A stretch of 64,000 bases of DNA from Blepharisma stoltei (GCA_914767885.1 CAJZBQ010000033.1:930001-994000); one strand, 5' to 3'; positions 23,001 to 34,589 are shown, numbered from the stretch's first letter. Numbers and translations: made by a program. Notes: generated by a model from the sequence alone, not told the origin.

Positions 23001-23402
23001 CGTGAAACTGGGCGTTACGTCCCAGGACATGGACTTAACCCTTTTGCCGATAGGCTACCAGAAATTCCATTTTTTGGAATTTCGGAATGCCAACTTCGTA
23101 CTCCCCTCAGCCTCAGGAGGCCGCACAAACCCGTAGACTGCCCACTCAAGACTGGAGTCTTTTACAAGAGACAAGGAGGAGACCCGACGGAAGGAAGGTC
23201 GCAAAGCGGTTGAATCCCACAAGGGATCTTCGGTGATTGCGTTAAAATTAAGGGCGCGAGCCCGTCTACATAATGCAATGTAATGGGACGATGTGACCAA
23301 CTAATTTTTGAAGCTTGGGGAGAATGTGGACATTTAAGGGATAGTTAATATGATGGTGCAGTAAAAATAATATAGTTCACAAGGGTAATTGATAATTAAC
23401 AT
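20039..23402 (-). CDS. Protein kinase fused to a dual-specificity pseudophosphatase and Cys-rich tail
   Basis: After removing five IESs and one 15-nt intron (20285-20299) the coding length is 2,292 nt (763 residues). The kinase occupies about residues 60-335: GTGAYGTV, VAIKKM, THYDLKCDN, TIGDFGE, and ASDIWSLGCLLYELL. All catalytic residues are there. From about 400 to 500 a DSP-like fold follows (VWMSNLGITHIVHSGSDEQA, then LDFLKAAHISKGRVAF), but the HCxxGxxR loop is replaced by VENEELSIR, so it should be catalytically dead. The tail has clustered Cys (CLCGSC, CNCARQ, CPSPGCG). The start chosen (MLIINYPLN) lies 16 bp from the preceding gene. It could instead be the 3' part of one larger gene with 23419-28422. 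Confidence 0.75.
20305..20348. other. 44-bp short IES
   Basis: Near the 3' end of the kinase fusion gene. With the adjacent 15-nt intron it joins GRKFYYIL to KPWIFAI. The choice of TA is set by frame only. Confidence 0.5.
21064..21453 (-). mobile_element. MITE family 1 (390 bp) inside the pseudophosphatase exon
   Basis: Nearly identical to 10874-11265: TTACTCCCC hairpin end left, GGGGAGTTAG direct-repeat end right. Removal joins GSDEQAL to RRFQNIMV. High similarity to copies A and B suggests recent spread. Confidence 0.92.
21892..21932. other. 41-bp short IES
   Basis: In the kinase C-lobe. Removal joins YNEELL to IFFQCKHAR. A neighbouring TA 3 bp away is equally possible. Confidence 0.6.
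22743..23280 (+). mobile_element. 538-bp IES made of a retroelement-like insert
   Basis: GC-rich, no long ORF. It is flanked just outside its TA ends by an imperfect 15-bp direct repeat (plus strand GGGACGATG plus flanks, around 22725-22739 and 23285-23299). Its segment near 22995-23025 matches 58605-58635 (TGCCTAG, AAACTGGG, GTTACG, CCCAG in order). Removal TA to TA leaves the frame intact but keeps both direct-repeat copies. Confidence 0.7.
23342..23385. other. 44-bp short IES near the kinase start
   Basis: Removal joins MLIINY to PLNVHIL. If the upstream gene and this one are really one, the alternative IES is 23342-23419 (78 bp); both are in frame. Confidence 0.45.
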
Positions 23403-23418
23403 TATTATATATATTTAA

Positions 23419-26400
23419 TTAAATAATAATCATTAATCAGCATACATTTGATTTCCCAGCATCACTAGGATGTTGCGCACAATAAAGCTCCTCTAGTGTT
23501 CCTCTTGTCGGGGTCAGCAGCAGGCAAAAAATCAACGCCAAAATGCTTGCCTGCAGATCATCGTCAGAATAAATTTCTCTCTGCTTTCTCTGCTGCTCAT
23601 AAAATTCATTTTCTTTACACATCTCCTGCTCATCCAGCTGGTTTTCAATTTCACTTGATTTTTGTTTACTTTCAAACATAGACAGCTGCATTTTTTGTGT
23701 CCCGTCCAGTGATGTTTGGATCCTTGTCAACTCATAATTTTCATGTTTTTTGCCATCTCCTTCAAGGCATTGTTTGACAAATTCTTGTTTTTCGATTTCT
23801 TTTTTTTCTGGGTCTTGCGTCAAGGAGCCAATTTTTAAGGATGGAATTAGAGGTTTTTTGATCATTGGGGAAGGTTTTAGGTTTTCTACGAGGGAGTCGA
23901 CTTTTATTATTGGGACTTCGGGAGGGTTTTGGGAAAGCTCTGGACCGAGGCTTAAGCTGGGGATTTTGAGGCTAGCTTTGGACTCTTCGGATTTTGAGCT
24001 TGTGAGGGAGGGAGGAAGGTTGAGGCTAGGAATTTTGAAAGGAGGCTTAGAACTTGTTTTTGGCTCGATGCTTGGGAATTCTGGGGATTTTTTGATTTCA
24101 GGGTTCGCAGGCTCGAGCTTTAAAGATGGAATTTCTGGTTTTTTATTCAGATTTGGGGTTTCCAGCCTTAGGCTGGGAGCTTCTGGCGGCTTAATAATTG
24201 AAGATTCTGCTTCTGTTTTATAAGCTTCTGTTGTCCGCTTTGGAACATTTTTTAAGTCAAGCTTAAGAAGTGCTGAGATTGGCTTTTTCGGAACAGATAT
24301 CGGTGCAAAATCGCTTTCACTTTTTTTCTCTTCAATTTTTTCTTCAGTTTTCTTTTCTTCTGCCTTCTTTTCTTCTATTGATCTAAATTTCATCTTCACC
24401 CTTTCTTTTTCAGCTTGTCTAAGCTCAATGAATCTTTCCCTTCTAGCTCTTTCATGATTTTTTATTAAAATGCAAAATTATCAATAAATGCAGTTTTTTT
24501 TTTTAAAAAATTATTTTTTTTTTATTAGAAATCTAGGGAGATTAAGCGTTATATCGTATTCTAAGCTGATTTCTCTTGTTAAGAAATCAAGAATTCGATA
24601 TTGAAAAAATTTTCTTGTTACGTCTGGGGTGCGGTTTCTTGCGTAAGCAAATAGACATCTTAAATGAAGTTTGCACAATTCTTGACAAGCCTTAAAATAT
24701 GCTGAGGTTTGTGCACTTTCTTGGACAGAAGACATAGAAATGTGGTTTCCTACAGTTGCATTTAAAAGTGGCTCTTCTTGTACTTGTTTAGGTTTATTAT
24801 TTGTATAAAGTTTTAAAAATGATATATACTAGGCTTTGGCCAGAAATGCAGTTAATATTTATATATGGCTTTTTTATCCAGAATTCTCTACTAATAATAT
24901 AATTATTTAGTGCTTAGCCTATTAATTACTATATATATAGTGAACCCTGATATAGTGTAGGGCATATTCTTCATTCCTATAATTCGTGAATCTAGGACTA
25001 AACCAATACAGATTTTCCAATAATTCTAAAATAGACCTCGTCACATACAGATTTCTTGGTGGAGGCGAAAATTGATGCAAATTATTTGGGCTTGCATCAT
25101 AACTATGCTTATACAAGAATTTGGGAATAATCCCTTTCATTGGAGAAATAAGCCATGCAAAACCTCCTAAAACTCTGCGGATATTTTCCTTTCAATTTTT
25201 TTCTGACGAGTTAAGCTCAGCTGATTTTCTATCCAGCTGCAGTTCATTGACAATTTTTCTTAAAAATATTGAAATGGCATTGTAATATTTTATAGCAGAT
25301 CTGGCTTCGCTTCTTACATTATCATTGAGCAAGCTTAGTGTAAAAATTTTTGTGCATTCATTCCAGCTGTCATTTCCTACAAAAACATCATATAAAAGTT
25401 TATATGCTTCAACTGTTTGGCTTTGTATCAACAACTGAGAAATAACATCTAAAAAGGCTCCCCCAAGCTGTCTTGAAGGCCCTCCTACACTTTGGGTTGG
25501 GGACCCTGGTCTTGATCCTGGCCATTCTGCATGCTCTAAAAGAGATTTCTTAGTAACCAGCAGCTGCTCAAATATCAAGTCTACTGTTTGGAAAAAACTT
25601 ATCCTGCTTCTGCATATTCTCAAATATCTACTCAAAAGCATAAATAGCTCAGTCTCTGCCTCAGCCAGCTGAGCTTCTGAATAGCTCAACTGTATCCACA
25701 GAAGCCTTCTACTAAGTCTATATAGTATCAAGTCAGATTTTTTTCTCAGCCTTTCTTTTGAGCTCATATCTCTTCACCCAACCCCATTAATCCAAAGCGT
25801 AGTTTCTCTGTACTGGGCATATGGGTCTTCCATCATCATACTTACTCCCCTCCGTGAGCGAACAATAAAACTTTGTTCGTTAATGGAGGGTATAATTTTT
25901 TTAATAATTTATATATAAATTTTGTCAATTTTTTTTGAAATTTAAAAAAATCCCAATTCGCAAAGATTGGAAAACAAAAATTAATTAACTTGTATAATTT
26001 ATGTTTTAAAATGCAAGCTGTTTAAAATTCAACAGATTTAGAGATTTCATTATATAATTATCATTTATATATCGAATATATTTTTATAAAAATTTTTATA
26101 TTAAAAACATTTTGTTTGCATACAGAGGCCCAAGGAATTTTCCAATGATTTATTCGCTCACGGAGTAGGGGGGTTAGCGCCATTGAGATATTCGGAGACC
26201 TTCCCTTGGATTTTTTAGGCGAAATTGCTTCATACATCTGAGAGGATGATGTATTCGGCATTACTGTTGCTATAGAAGGCGTTATGGCTTGCCTATGAAC
26301 TGATTCTGTATATTGTGCATAAGCAGTCAACAATGCAAAAATCGCCGTATGCTCAGGAATTAAAAATTCCTCAGTCCTTTTACTTCAGACTTGGAAAAAG

Positions 26401-28422
26401 CCGAATTCAAGTCCGCTGCTTTCGTTGCCGAAAAAATAAGAATTTTCATAATTTATGCTGATGTCGCGACGGTCGTCTTTGCGCTCTTCTTGATGAGGAT
26501 GGACACCACGAGGGCTCATGCCTGGGACTGTGTTGCTTGGCTGGACTTCAGCTTCTTCTTTTAAGAACTCTAAGGTTTGAATTTCATTGGAAACCTTTTC
26601 TAATGAGTCTTCGCCAGTACAACACTGCTCTTCTTCATATAATTCGTTCTCGTCATCGCTGAAAGCTCCACTTTCTTGGTTTTTTATTAATAAAGCATTT
26701 TGGTGTCTTGTGTAGTCTGAAGATAAAACATGGGCAAATAGGATGTTAAGAGGGTTTTTGATGAATTGAAGCTCGTTTGGCTCATACATTTGAACAATAT
26801 ATAATAGAAATGATAATACCGTTGTGCGATGCCTTTGGGTTGAAGCTTGGCCATGCTTCCCTAAAAATAATAAATTATCACTATTTTTCTGAGCTATATG
26901 TTGAGGACTGTAAAGTGACGTTAAAGACTGTGATCTCAATTTTTTTTCTTTTTTAGGCTTTTTTTCTATTTTTTCTTTTTTCTTTTCAAATGCATTCCCA
27001 GGAAATGCAGCCAATTTTGCAATTTTTTCTAAATCATTATCTCTTTTCTGGCAAATCAAAGCTGTCAAATCAGCCGTCAAGCAGGCTTCACCCAATTGCA
27101 AAGCTAAATTACAAATAATTTTTGTAGGAGGGACGACTTCGTGATAATTTGTGCTTTCTTCAGCAATATAAGACGTCTCAAAATCAAAAACTTGTGAAGC
27201 ATTTGGCTTAGGCGTTTCTTTTCCATATGGACTCGCCATCACTGGACTTTGAATATTTTCCCCCCAAGACCCAGAAAAAGCTGAAACCCTCCCTGATCTA
27301 TAACTTATCGATTTCTGCACATCAGCCCTTTTTGACGACCTATTAGTATCTTGTGGAGGAATATTTAGCACAGGCACAACTGGCGATTTTGGCCTTGTTT
27401 CTTCTACTTTTACTCTTGCAACCCTTCGTAAAGCTCTTGACGACACCGTATGTCCATGAAGTGTAGGAAGCTCCATAAAAAAGCTATCATTTTCTGATAT
27501 AAGTGACCTATTTAACGCAGTGCGGTACTCTACTGGCGCACATTTAGGTGTAGAAGGCTGATGCAGCATTGCACTAAAATCGCTTGCTTTTCTTGAGTGT
27601 TTTTGCTTTAAAGGAGAATGGTCAGCTGGCATTGTCCTAGGCTGCCCACATATTTTTTCTAAAAGACTAACCACAATGCTGGCGGCATCCATATCTTTAA
27701 TAGTGCTTTTTACCTGGTCAGAGAACAGGAACAGCTTGATAAGAATAACAAACGTATTTGTACACTCTGGGTGGCTTTCTATATGCTGGAAGCACATTTC
27801 AATGACCCTTTCGCTCGCAATTTCGCTTTTATGGCACAGCTTTAAAAGAATCATCCCAATTTTGTCGAGGACTTTGTCAAATTGATTTTTATCACGATGC
27901 CTAGGGTTTTTATTGACTGAACGAGAGCGGGAGTCGTTCTTGAATTTGAAAGTTTTAATTAAATCTTCGCAGATTAATGGGACCAATTTCTCGATAAGCT
28001 GCTCAGTAAAGATGGGAAGACTGTGGCCTTCTATTATAATGTATTGGTAATATTTGATTTTGCTTATTTATGGTAAATTGATTTTAAAATGTCAAAAAAA
28101 TTTTGACATGTCATTACATATAAAACTGAGTCTATGGTATGTTACAAATTTTTTGATATTTTAAATTAATTTATCATAAATAAGCAAAATGAAATTTATG
28201 CAAAGGATTATACAAATTCGTTGAGGTCTGATAATATTTTTTGGAGAATTTGGTAGATGTCACTGATTGAACGGAATTCGCCTAAACGATCTAGGAGCAT
28301 TACACAGTCCATTTTAAATCTTGTTTTAATTATGAAGCAAATTTGTAAGGCATGATAAAGTTGAAGGGTGGTAGGAAAATATTTTTGTAAGAGATCGAGC
28401 TTGTTTATTTAACTTTTAGCAT
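23419..28422 (-). CDS. Large helical protein with Pro/Ser-rich C-terminal region
   Basis: Four IESs are removed (28032-28210, 25843-26174, about 24829-24939, 24463-24525). The N-terminal two thirds are leucine-rich helices, possibly armadillo-like (LLEKICG, CLTADLTALICQ, FLLYIVQMYEP), with a serine-rich linker. Then a segment RKFFQYRILDFLTREISLEY, a Lys/Glu coiled coil, and repeats of the type PSLKLE/IPSLSL. TGA codons give several Trp. The 5' end is uncertain: the ATG at 28422 needs a 14-nt intron (GTTAAATAAACAAG); with it the total is 4,305 nt (1,434 residues). No family is recognised. It ends WLMIII at 23421, 16 bp before the next ATG. Confidence 0.6.
24463..24525. other. 63-bp short IES
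   Basis: Removal joins NLPRFL to KNHERARR. The plus strand is almost pure A and T runs. Confidence 0.7.
24829..24939. other. 111-bp short IES with TATATA ends
   Basis: Both edges lie in TA repeats, so the exact cut is free within several bp. Every choice leaves RVHY-ISFLKLY. Confidence 0.65.
25843..26174 (-). mobile_element. MITE family 1 (332 bp), moderately decayed
   Basis: TTACTCCCCTCCGTGAGCG at the left and GGAGTAGGGGGGTTAG at the right. The interior matches other family-1 copies with many substitutions. Removal joins NISMAL to SMMMEDP. Confidence 0.85.
28032..28210. mobile_element. 179-bp IES with internal inverted repeat
   Basis: Arms of about 42 bp at 28057-28098 and 28149-28190 (TTTTGCTTATTTATG and its complement) lie 20-25 bp inside the TA ends. 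Removal joins LNEFV to EGHSLPI. It is a different family from the C-rich MITEs. Confidence 0.75.
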
Positions 28423-29863
28423 ACTATCTAATGCCTAAGACATTTAGAATGAAGCTATCATAGCAATTAGTGATCATAGAAAAACATAATCTTACTTTTT
28501 GAAACGATTAAACTTTAAAGAAAATTATTGAGTATCTAATTTGCGATATTAAATATTTATGTTTAGATTTTTTTGAGTATTGATTTAATTCTTTTTCAGA
28601 TAACGATTTTAATAAGTCCCATAAAATGCATTTTACTTATTTTTATATAACCAAATAAATAAATGCAATTATTACACATTTGCTTACTTCATAGAGAAAT
28701 ATATTTTCTGTTTTTCAAATGTATATTTAATAATCATCAACATTATTAACTGATAAATTAATAAAAATGGTTTTATTGCTGTTACAAGATTGATTATAAA
28801 TAACTGCTTTGTTTATTTGATTATGAAGTTGAGCTCAAAAAGCTAACAATATGACTTTAAATTTAGGCTCACTTTTGAGCACTTCTAAATGCATATATTG
28901 AATTATTTTTGTATATCTTTAGATAAACAATAAATAGACTTTTAAAGATAATTTATGCCAATTTTCTTGCGAAAGCAGTATTCAACATAATCTTGAAGGA
29001 AATATTAATATTGATTATATGAATAAATAATAATTTGTAAAAGGTGTTTATATAATAAAGATTCCGATAAATATAAAGCGAATTCAATTCTTTATTAATT
29101 GTTGCCATATAGGATTTCATTCATTTTCGTCCATTTTTCTTATAATTTGAAAATTATCACACTATCTTGGTGCAATAATTCGCCAATACAACTATTTAAA
29201 ATCTTTTAATCCAAACTATTTTTTTCATTTCTTAAATTATGCTTTTAGCTAGCACTTACCCTGCATTTTATACACGAAAATTAAAAAATAGTGATAGTAA
29301 TTGACCACACTATTAATTGTTTAAATACAAAATAATTTTTAAATCAACATTGATTAATTTTGTTCGATCACGAAGGGTGATTTTTTGAAAAATTATATAT
29401 AAATTTTTTTTTTTGAAATTTAAAAAAATCCCAGCAAGCAATTTGAAAACAAATATTTATTTAATTTGCAAAATTTATGTTTTAAAATGCAGGCTGTTTA
29501 AAATTAAACATTATTAGTTAGAGATTTCATTATACTAATTATTATTTATATATCAAAGCTTTTTCATATAAATTTTTTATATTAAAAAAAATTTTTGTTC
29601 ATTTACGGGTGAGTTTTTGGCAAACATAGGATTTTTTCCAATGGTTTTGCTCTCGAATGGAAGGGGGATAGTTAGATCAATTATATTCCTACCCAAAAAA
29701 AGATATAATTTTTTTTTTGAATATTAAAACTTATCAAACCCCAACTATTCTCTAAAACATTTCTTTTTATTCTATTTTCCCTTGCGCCTTTGCTATAAAT
29801 CCACCCAAGCCAAGCTTTTTTTGAATTTATTATTCAGTATTACAAACTTTTACTATAAAATTA
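28423..29863. other. 1.4-kb A+T-rich stretch with one decayed MITE
   Basis: No coding frame is convincing. A degenerate family-1 MITE occupies about 29354-29674. The remainder holds the 5' flanks of the two divergent genes. Confidence 0.45.
29354..29674 (-). mobile_element. Decayed MITE family 1
   Basis: Recognised by ATTAGTTAGAGATTTC in the middle and TTTTTGTTCATTTACG with CCAATGGTTTTGC at the right. Both termini are heavily mutated. Confidence 0.7.
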
Positions 29864-30124
29864 ATGAACGAATGTGAGTCTATAGAGCCTTGTGGAGATT
29901 TAATGCCAATGCCTCCACCTCCTTCGCAGCGACCTTCTATTCTAAAAGTATCATTCCAAGAGGATGCTAATACAAGCAGAAGATCAGACAGTAGATCGTC
30001 CACAGGTGATGGTCACACAGGTCCACACAAAGTTAAATTCTGCAATCCTATGTGCAGCATTATAACATATGAACAAACGACGGTTAAAGTTACTGGTTCT
30101 AGTTGTACATGTGATATTTTTTAA
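29864..30124 (+). CDS. Small protein with two PP1-docking-type KVxF motifs
   Basis: An 86-residue frame from ATG at 29864 to TAA at 30122, with regular codon use. It contains ILKVSFQED and HKVKFCNP; both fit the RVxF-type docking consensus for protein phosphatase 1. A Cys-rich end (CNPMCSIITYE, SCTCDIF) follows. The whole is probably disordered, as in inhibitor-type PP1 regulators. The assignment is from motif only and short motifs occur by chance. Confidence 0.5.
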   Translation: MNECESIEPCGDLMPMPPPPSQRPSILKVSFQEDANTSRRSDSRSSTGDGHTGPHKVKFCNPMCSIITYEQTTVKVTGSSCTCDIF

Positions 30125-30150
30125 GTTTGCAAAATTTTGTTAATTAATCG

Positions 30151-30343
30151 TGACTCACCCAATTTAAATCTAAAGGGGGTAATTTTTTTAGAAAAAATTA
30201 TATTAAATTTTTCTCTTTAATTGATTTTTTTAATTGATTTTTAAAAAATTAATCGATTTGATTAAAAATTATTACTTTTACATCGAACTTTCATATTGAA
30301 AAATAAATTATTCCAATTTAAAGGGTATTCAATTTAAAGGGAG
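30151..30343. mobile_element. Small MITE, CTTTAAATTG core
   Basis: The right end has CAATTTAAAGGG twice in tandem, then GAGTAAG. The left end is degenerate (GACTCACCCAATTTAAATC, then AAAGGGGGTAA). The layout copies the large MITEs with another core word. Confidence 0.55.
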
Positions 30344-30548
30344 TAAGAATTTTTCTTATTCGAGAAAAGGAATTTTACTAAATTTACGTTAACTTAAATT
30401 AATTTTTTGTTTTAAGCCATTAGATAACAAAAAATGATTTAAAAATTATCTAGCTCTTGCGTTATATTCATAGCTATAAACTTTATTTTGCTTACTTCCT
30501 ACAATGTATAACCAAAAAATTGTTGGCTATTAGTAAAAAAGGGATATT

Positions 30549-30632
30549 TTATAGTCAGGGAGGATGAACTGCACGGAGAAGTTGGCTTGCGGCGAGCAAA
30601 AATGCCCCTTGCAGTTCATCATCCCTAATATA
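30549..30632. repeat. GC-rich hairpin, possible small palindromic element
   Basis: Arms AGGGAGGATGAACTGCA (30557-30573) and TGCAGTTCATCATCCCT (30610-30626) with one mismatch, flanked by TA on both sides. Resembles the palindromic IES at 17484 in scale. A terminator or small RNA cannot be ruled out. Confidence 0.55.
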
Positions 30633-30723
30633 ATTAAATTTAAGGTTTTAAAATATTAATTTTATAGAAAGTTTTTAAATTATAATTATAAATTAAATAT
30701 AAAAAATATTTAAATTTTCTATC

Positions 30724-33470
30724 TTAAAAAGCTTCATAAAAGTGAGGGTTAGCAAAGTTATAGCCATCCTCAGCGTAGCCTTGGAAAGGAGCAATAAACT
30801 GAGGACCTCCACCCATTTCAGGGTCCTCATAGCCTGGGTATTTTTGGCCTTTGTCAGGTCTTTTCATAAGATCTGCATATTGGTAATTATTATGAATATT
30901 TGGAAGCTGTCTAGCTGACTGATGATTTGAGAAATCGCCGGATTCATTAACTGCGTGAGGTATTTCAGGAATTTGCTTTGGAAATAGACTGGCTCTCGCA
31001 AATAAGCCTCGACTTTGTCCTCTCTGCATTGGATTTTCATAAGAAATTTCATGAGAGTACACAGGTTTGGTAGTAATTTTTTTCTTATTGTGGTTTTTTA
31101 TTTTTGGGCTTGATTTTGTATCTTCTTCTTCATTTATATTAAACATCGGCTCTTCACTTTTTTTCTTATTCCTAGCCTGTGGGTTTGGCTGTGGATATCC
31201 ATATTTAATTCCATCCTTACTTCTCTGCCTTTCCAGCTTTATTTCGGACTCATTGCTTTGATTTGTAGTAATTGGCATATCAAATTCATTAGGATCTGAA
31301 ATAAATGGAGAAGCCCTTGTCTTGGATCTTTGGCTGTCCTTATTTTGGGTTCCCCGAAGGGTTTTGAGATCAAATTTATTAGGATCAAGCCCTGGAGGGA
31401 CTGAACCTGAATGATAAGGATCTTTATAATGTGGAGGAGGAGATGATGACTGATCATCTTTAAGCTTTATATTGGCACGACGGCTGTCAGTTGGGGTAAC
31501 ATTTGTCCCTACATTTGGCTGGTTTTTCAGTTTTGAGGCAATTGAGGAAGCTGCTGCTAGGTGGCTGGAAAAGTTTTGCTGAGGATAAACACCAATGCCT
31601 GGGCGTCCTCTTGCTTTATTTGACTCGTTTCTGGAGACTAATGAAGTAAATGGCCTTTCATCAATGTCTTCTCTTAAGTCTCCAAAAAATGGATGCTGTA
31701 GAGATTCAGCAGCACTCATTCTATCATTTGGGTCCATTCTTAAGAGTCCTTCCATAAAATCCAATGCTAATTTGTTAAGTTCCTTTCATTATCGAGCAAA
31801 CCCATTAGAATATCTATATGCTTATAGAAAAATCCATCATCCTAATTCGCCAAAAATTTCATATATAATTGATGATAGAGATTATTTTGGCTCCTCTACT
31901 CCATGATTTGTTTCATTAGGGTTAAACTACCAAAGTTAATTTGAAATGTCAAATTCATTTTGATGGACTTAGATTTTTATTTTTCCCTTTTATTTCAAAT
32001 GAAACTACCAGCGATTAGGATGAGGATAGAGATGATCGAGCCATTATTGATCTAGGGTATATGTTATTGATAGTTTTTATAAAAATATCTAATTAACTCT
32101 ATTGAACTTTTAAAGATTTTATAATAAAATGAGCGGGGAGTAAGTTTCCCATGTATCTTCTTTCAAGTGTCTCAATTCTTGAAATTTCAGGGAACTTTAA
32201 ACCTATAAATCTAGGATTTTTTTGGAAAATTTCTTGCTGCTCACTAGTAAGAGAGCCAAGCATTTTCTGAATTAAATATAGCTGGTCTACTTCGTTTTCC
32301 CCTGGAAATAGAGGCTGGCCATCAGTAAGCTCTCCCATTATGCAGCCTATAGCCCACATATCGACAGGTCTGCCATATTCACTGCCTCCTAACAGAAGTT
32401 CTGGCGACCTGTACCATCTAGTAGCTACATAGTCAGTCAGCACCCCTCCTTTCTGAGGCTGAGTTCTTGCAAATCCGAAGTCGCATAGTTTCAATGTTTG
32501 GTTTCTATATAAAACTTACGCTGAAATTAGCAAATTTTCTGGTTTGATATCCCTATGTATCACTTCGTTTCTGTGGCAATATTCTATTGACTTGCAAAGC
32601 TGGTAAATATTCTTGAGAGGGTTAATCTTATTAACTTATAGGGATAAATTCTCTAATTTTATATAGAAATAGGGATTTTATCATTATTAGTATTATATAG
32701 CATTTAATTTATAATATTGTATAGGATCGTATTGTATTTATCTAACTCCCATTGGGAAATTTCCTATCTTTCGGTAAAAACCTGCCCTCTGTGAGCGAAC
32801 AAAAAAATTTTGATATGTTAGTGTTAATTATTATAATTAAATCTCTACCTAATTCTGTTTAATTTTAACCAATTGCATTTTAAAACATAATTTAAATTAA
32901 TTTTTTACAATTTTAAAAAAAAATATTATAGAATTTATTTCTTGTCTTTTTTCATCGATAATCAATCCCAGTCTAATTGGGTATTTTTAATTTTAAATTA
33001 ATTTAATAATAAGACCATTTTAAAAATTAGAGCGTTTACTTGCAACATTTTCACACTTGCCACCATTTTTTGGCATGTCACTTTTAAATGCTTCCTGGTA
33101 TGAATTTAAAATAAAAATTTTTTGCTCACTTGTGGAAGGGGAGTAAGGTAAAAGTTACATCCAGTCCTCCAGCGTTGTCTTCTAAAATTTCCAGTAAATT
33201 CCTGTCAACGTACTCGAACACAAGGTATAGCTTGCCTTTTCTACGGAAAGCTTCTTTCAGCTGTACAATGTTTTCATGCTTTAACATTCGGAGGATTTTT
33301 ACCTCGCGGATCGTGGTTTTGCGAACTGTTTCATCTTCTTCAGAGTCTTTGAATTTTTTAATTGCGACGATTTCACCTGTCTCTTTATTTCTGCATTTTA
33401 GTACGACTCCATAAGCGCCTAAGTAAATTTTACCTTCTCCAACCACTCCCATCACTTCATACTTGTTCAT
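30724..33470 (-). CDS. CDKL-type protein kinase
   Basis: The ATG is at 33470 and the TAA at 30724. Two 15-nt introns (33419-33433, 32505-32519) and three IESs leave 1,836 nt, 611 residues. Kinase motifs: [40 protein letters not shown], then [16 protein letters not shown]. The TDY activation motif and [13 protein letters not shown] are characteristic of CDKL kinases, which regulate cilium length and IFT. A long low-complexity tail (Asn, Ser, Pro, Gln rich) follows the domain. The first intron is easily missed because it is in frame and open. Confidence 0.88.
31768..32140. mobile_element. 373-bp IES, decayed MITE family 1
   Basis: Plus-strand right end GCGGGGAGTAAG; the left part keeps CGAGCAAACCCATTAGAAT. 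Removal joins RRYMGN to LALDFMEG in the kinase C-lobe. The left boundary is set by frame. Confidence 0.7.
32608..32714. other. 107-bp short IES
   Basis: Removal joins NTILYN to IYQLCKS in the CDKL kinase, matching the paralogous pseudogene, which lacks it. Confidence 0.75.
32743..33143 (+). mobile_element. 401-bp IES, MITE family 1 (diverged)
   Basis: CTAACTCCCATTGGG at the left, GAAGGGGAGTAAGG at the right with TTGCTCACTTGTGG. Removal joins DVTFTL to DKYNTI. Confidence 0.8.
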
Positions 33471-33895
33471 TTTTAAATTTATTGATTAGAAAGATCAGCT
33501 GACGACTGAAGATAAAGATTCGAAAGTAAAAGCAGAGAAGAAAAATAACTTTTAAATGCAGAAATCAATAGATTAAGCTCAAGAATTAATATGAGGTAAA
33601 CACTATACGGATATTATATAAATATGAACAATTTGTAACTAATAATTTATCAATTTATTAAATCATAAAATTTTTTGGCTGAATTATTCTATCACCAAAT
33701 TTAGAATCACTTTTCTTGAATATCAGCATTACTATTCTTATTTTGCTTTACTTTTTTATGTATTTATTCGAAGAAATCTATATATGGTTTAAATAACTAA
33801 AACAGTTTGCTAAATTGAAAAAATAAATTGTTTAAGAATAATTAATGGATTCAATGGATCTCTGAGAGTGTTCTTTTAACAATATCTTCTATTAA
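33471..33895. other. Intergenic, nothing recognised
   Basis: About 425 bp of A+T-rich sequence between the CDKL gene start and the 3' end of its decayed paralogue; presumably the promoter. Confidence 0.5.

Positions 33896-34589
<694 letters not shown>

Larger units (their letters stand above)
30125..30723. other. Intergenic with two small repeat elements
   Basis: Between convergent genes. Contains a family-4 element (30151-30343) and a GC-rich hairpin (30549-30632). Nothing else recognised. Confidence 0.5.

Noticed and set aside
23195-23235. Possible tRNA (GGTTGAATCCC resembling a T arm)
   Set aside because: No acceptor stem, D arm or anticodon arm could be drawn around it; it is part of the retroelement-like insert.
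23342-23421. Fusing the helical protein (23419-28422) and the kinase gene into one 2,200-codon gene
   Set aside because: In frame if a 78-bp IES is assumed, but the spacer matches the 17-bp spacer before dynein, so two genes were preferred; left open.
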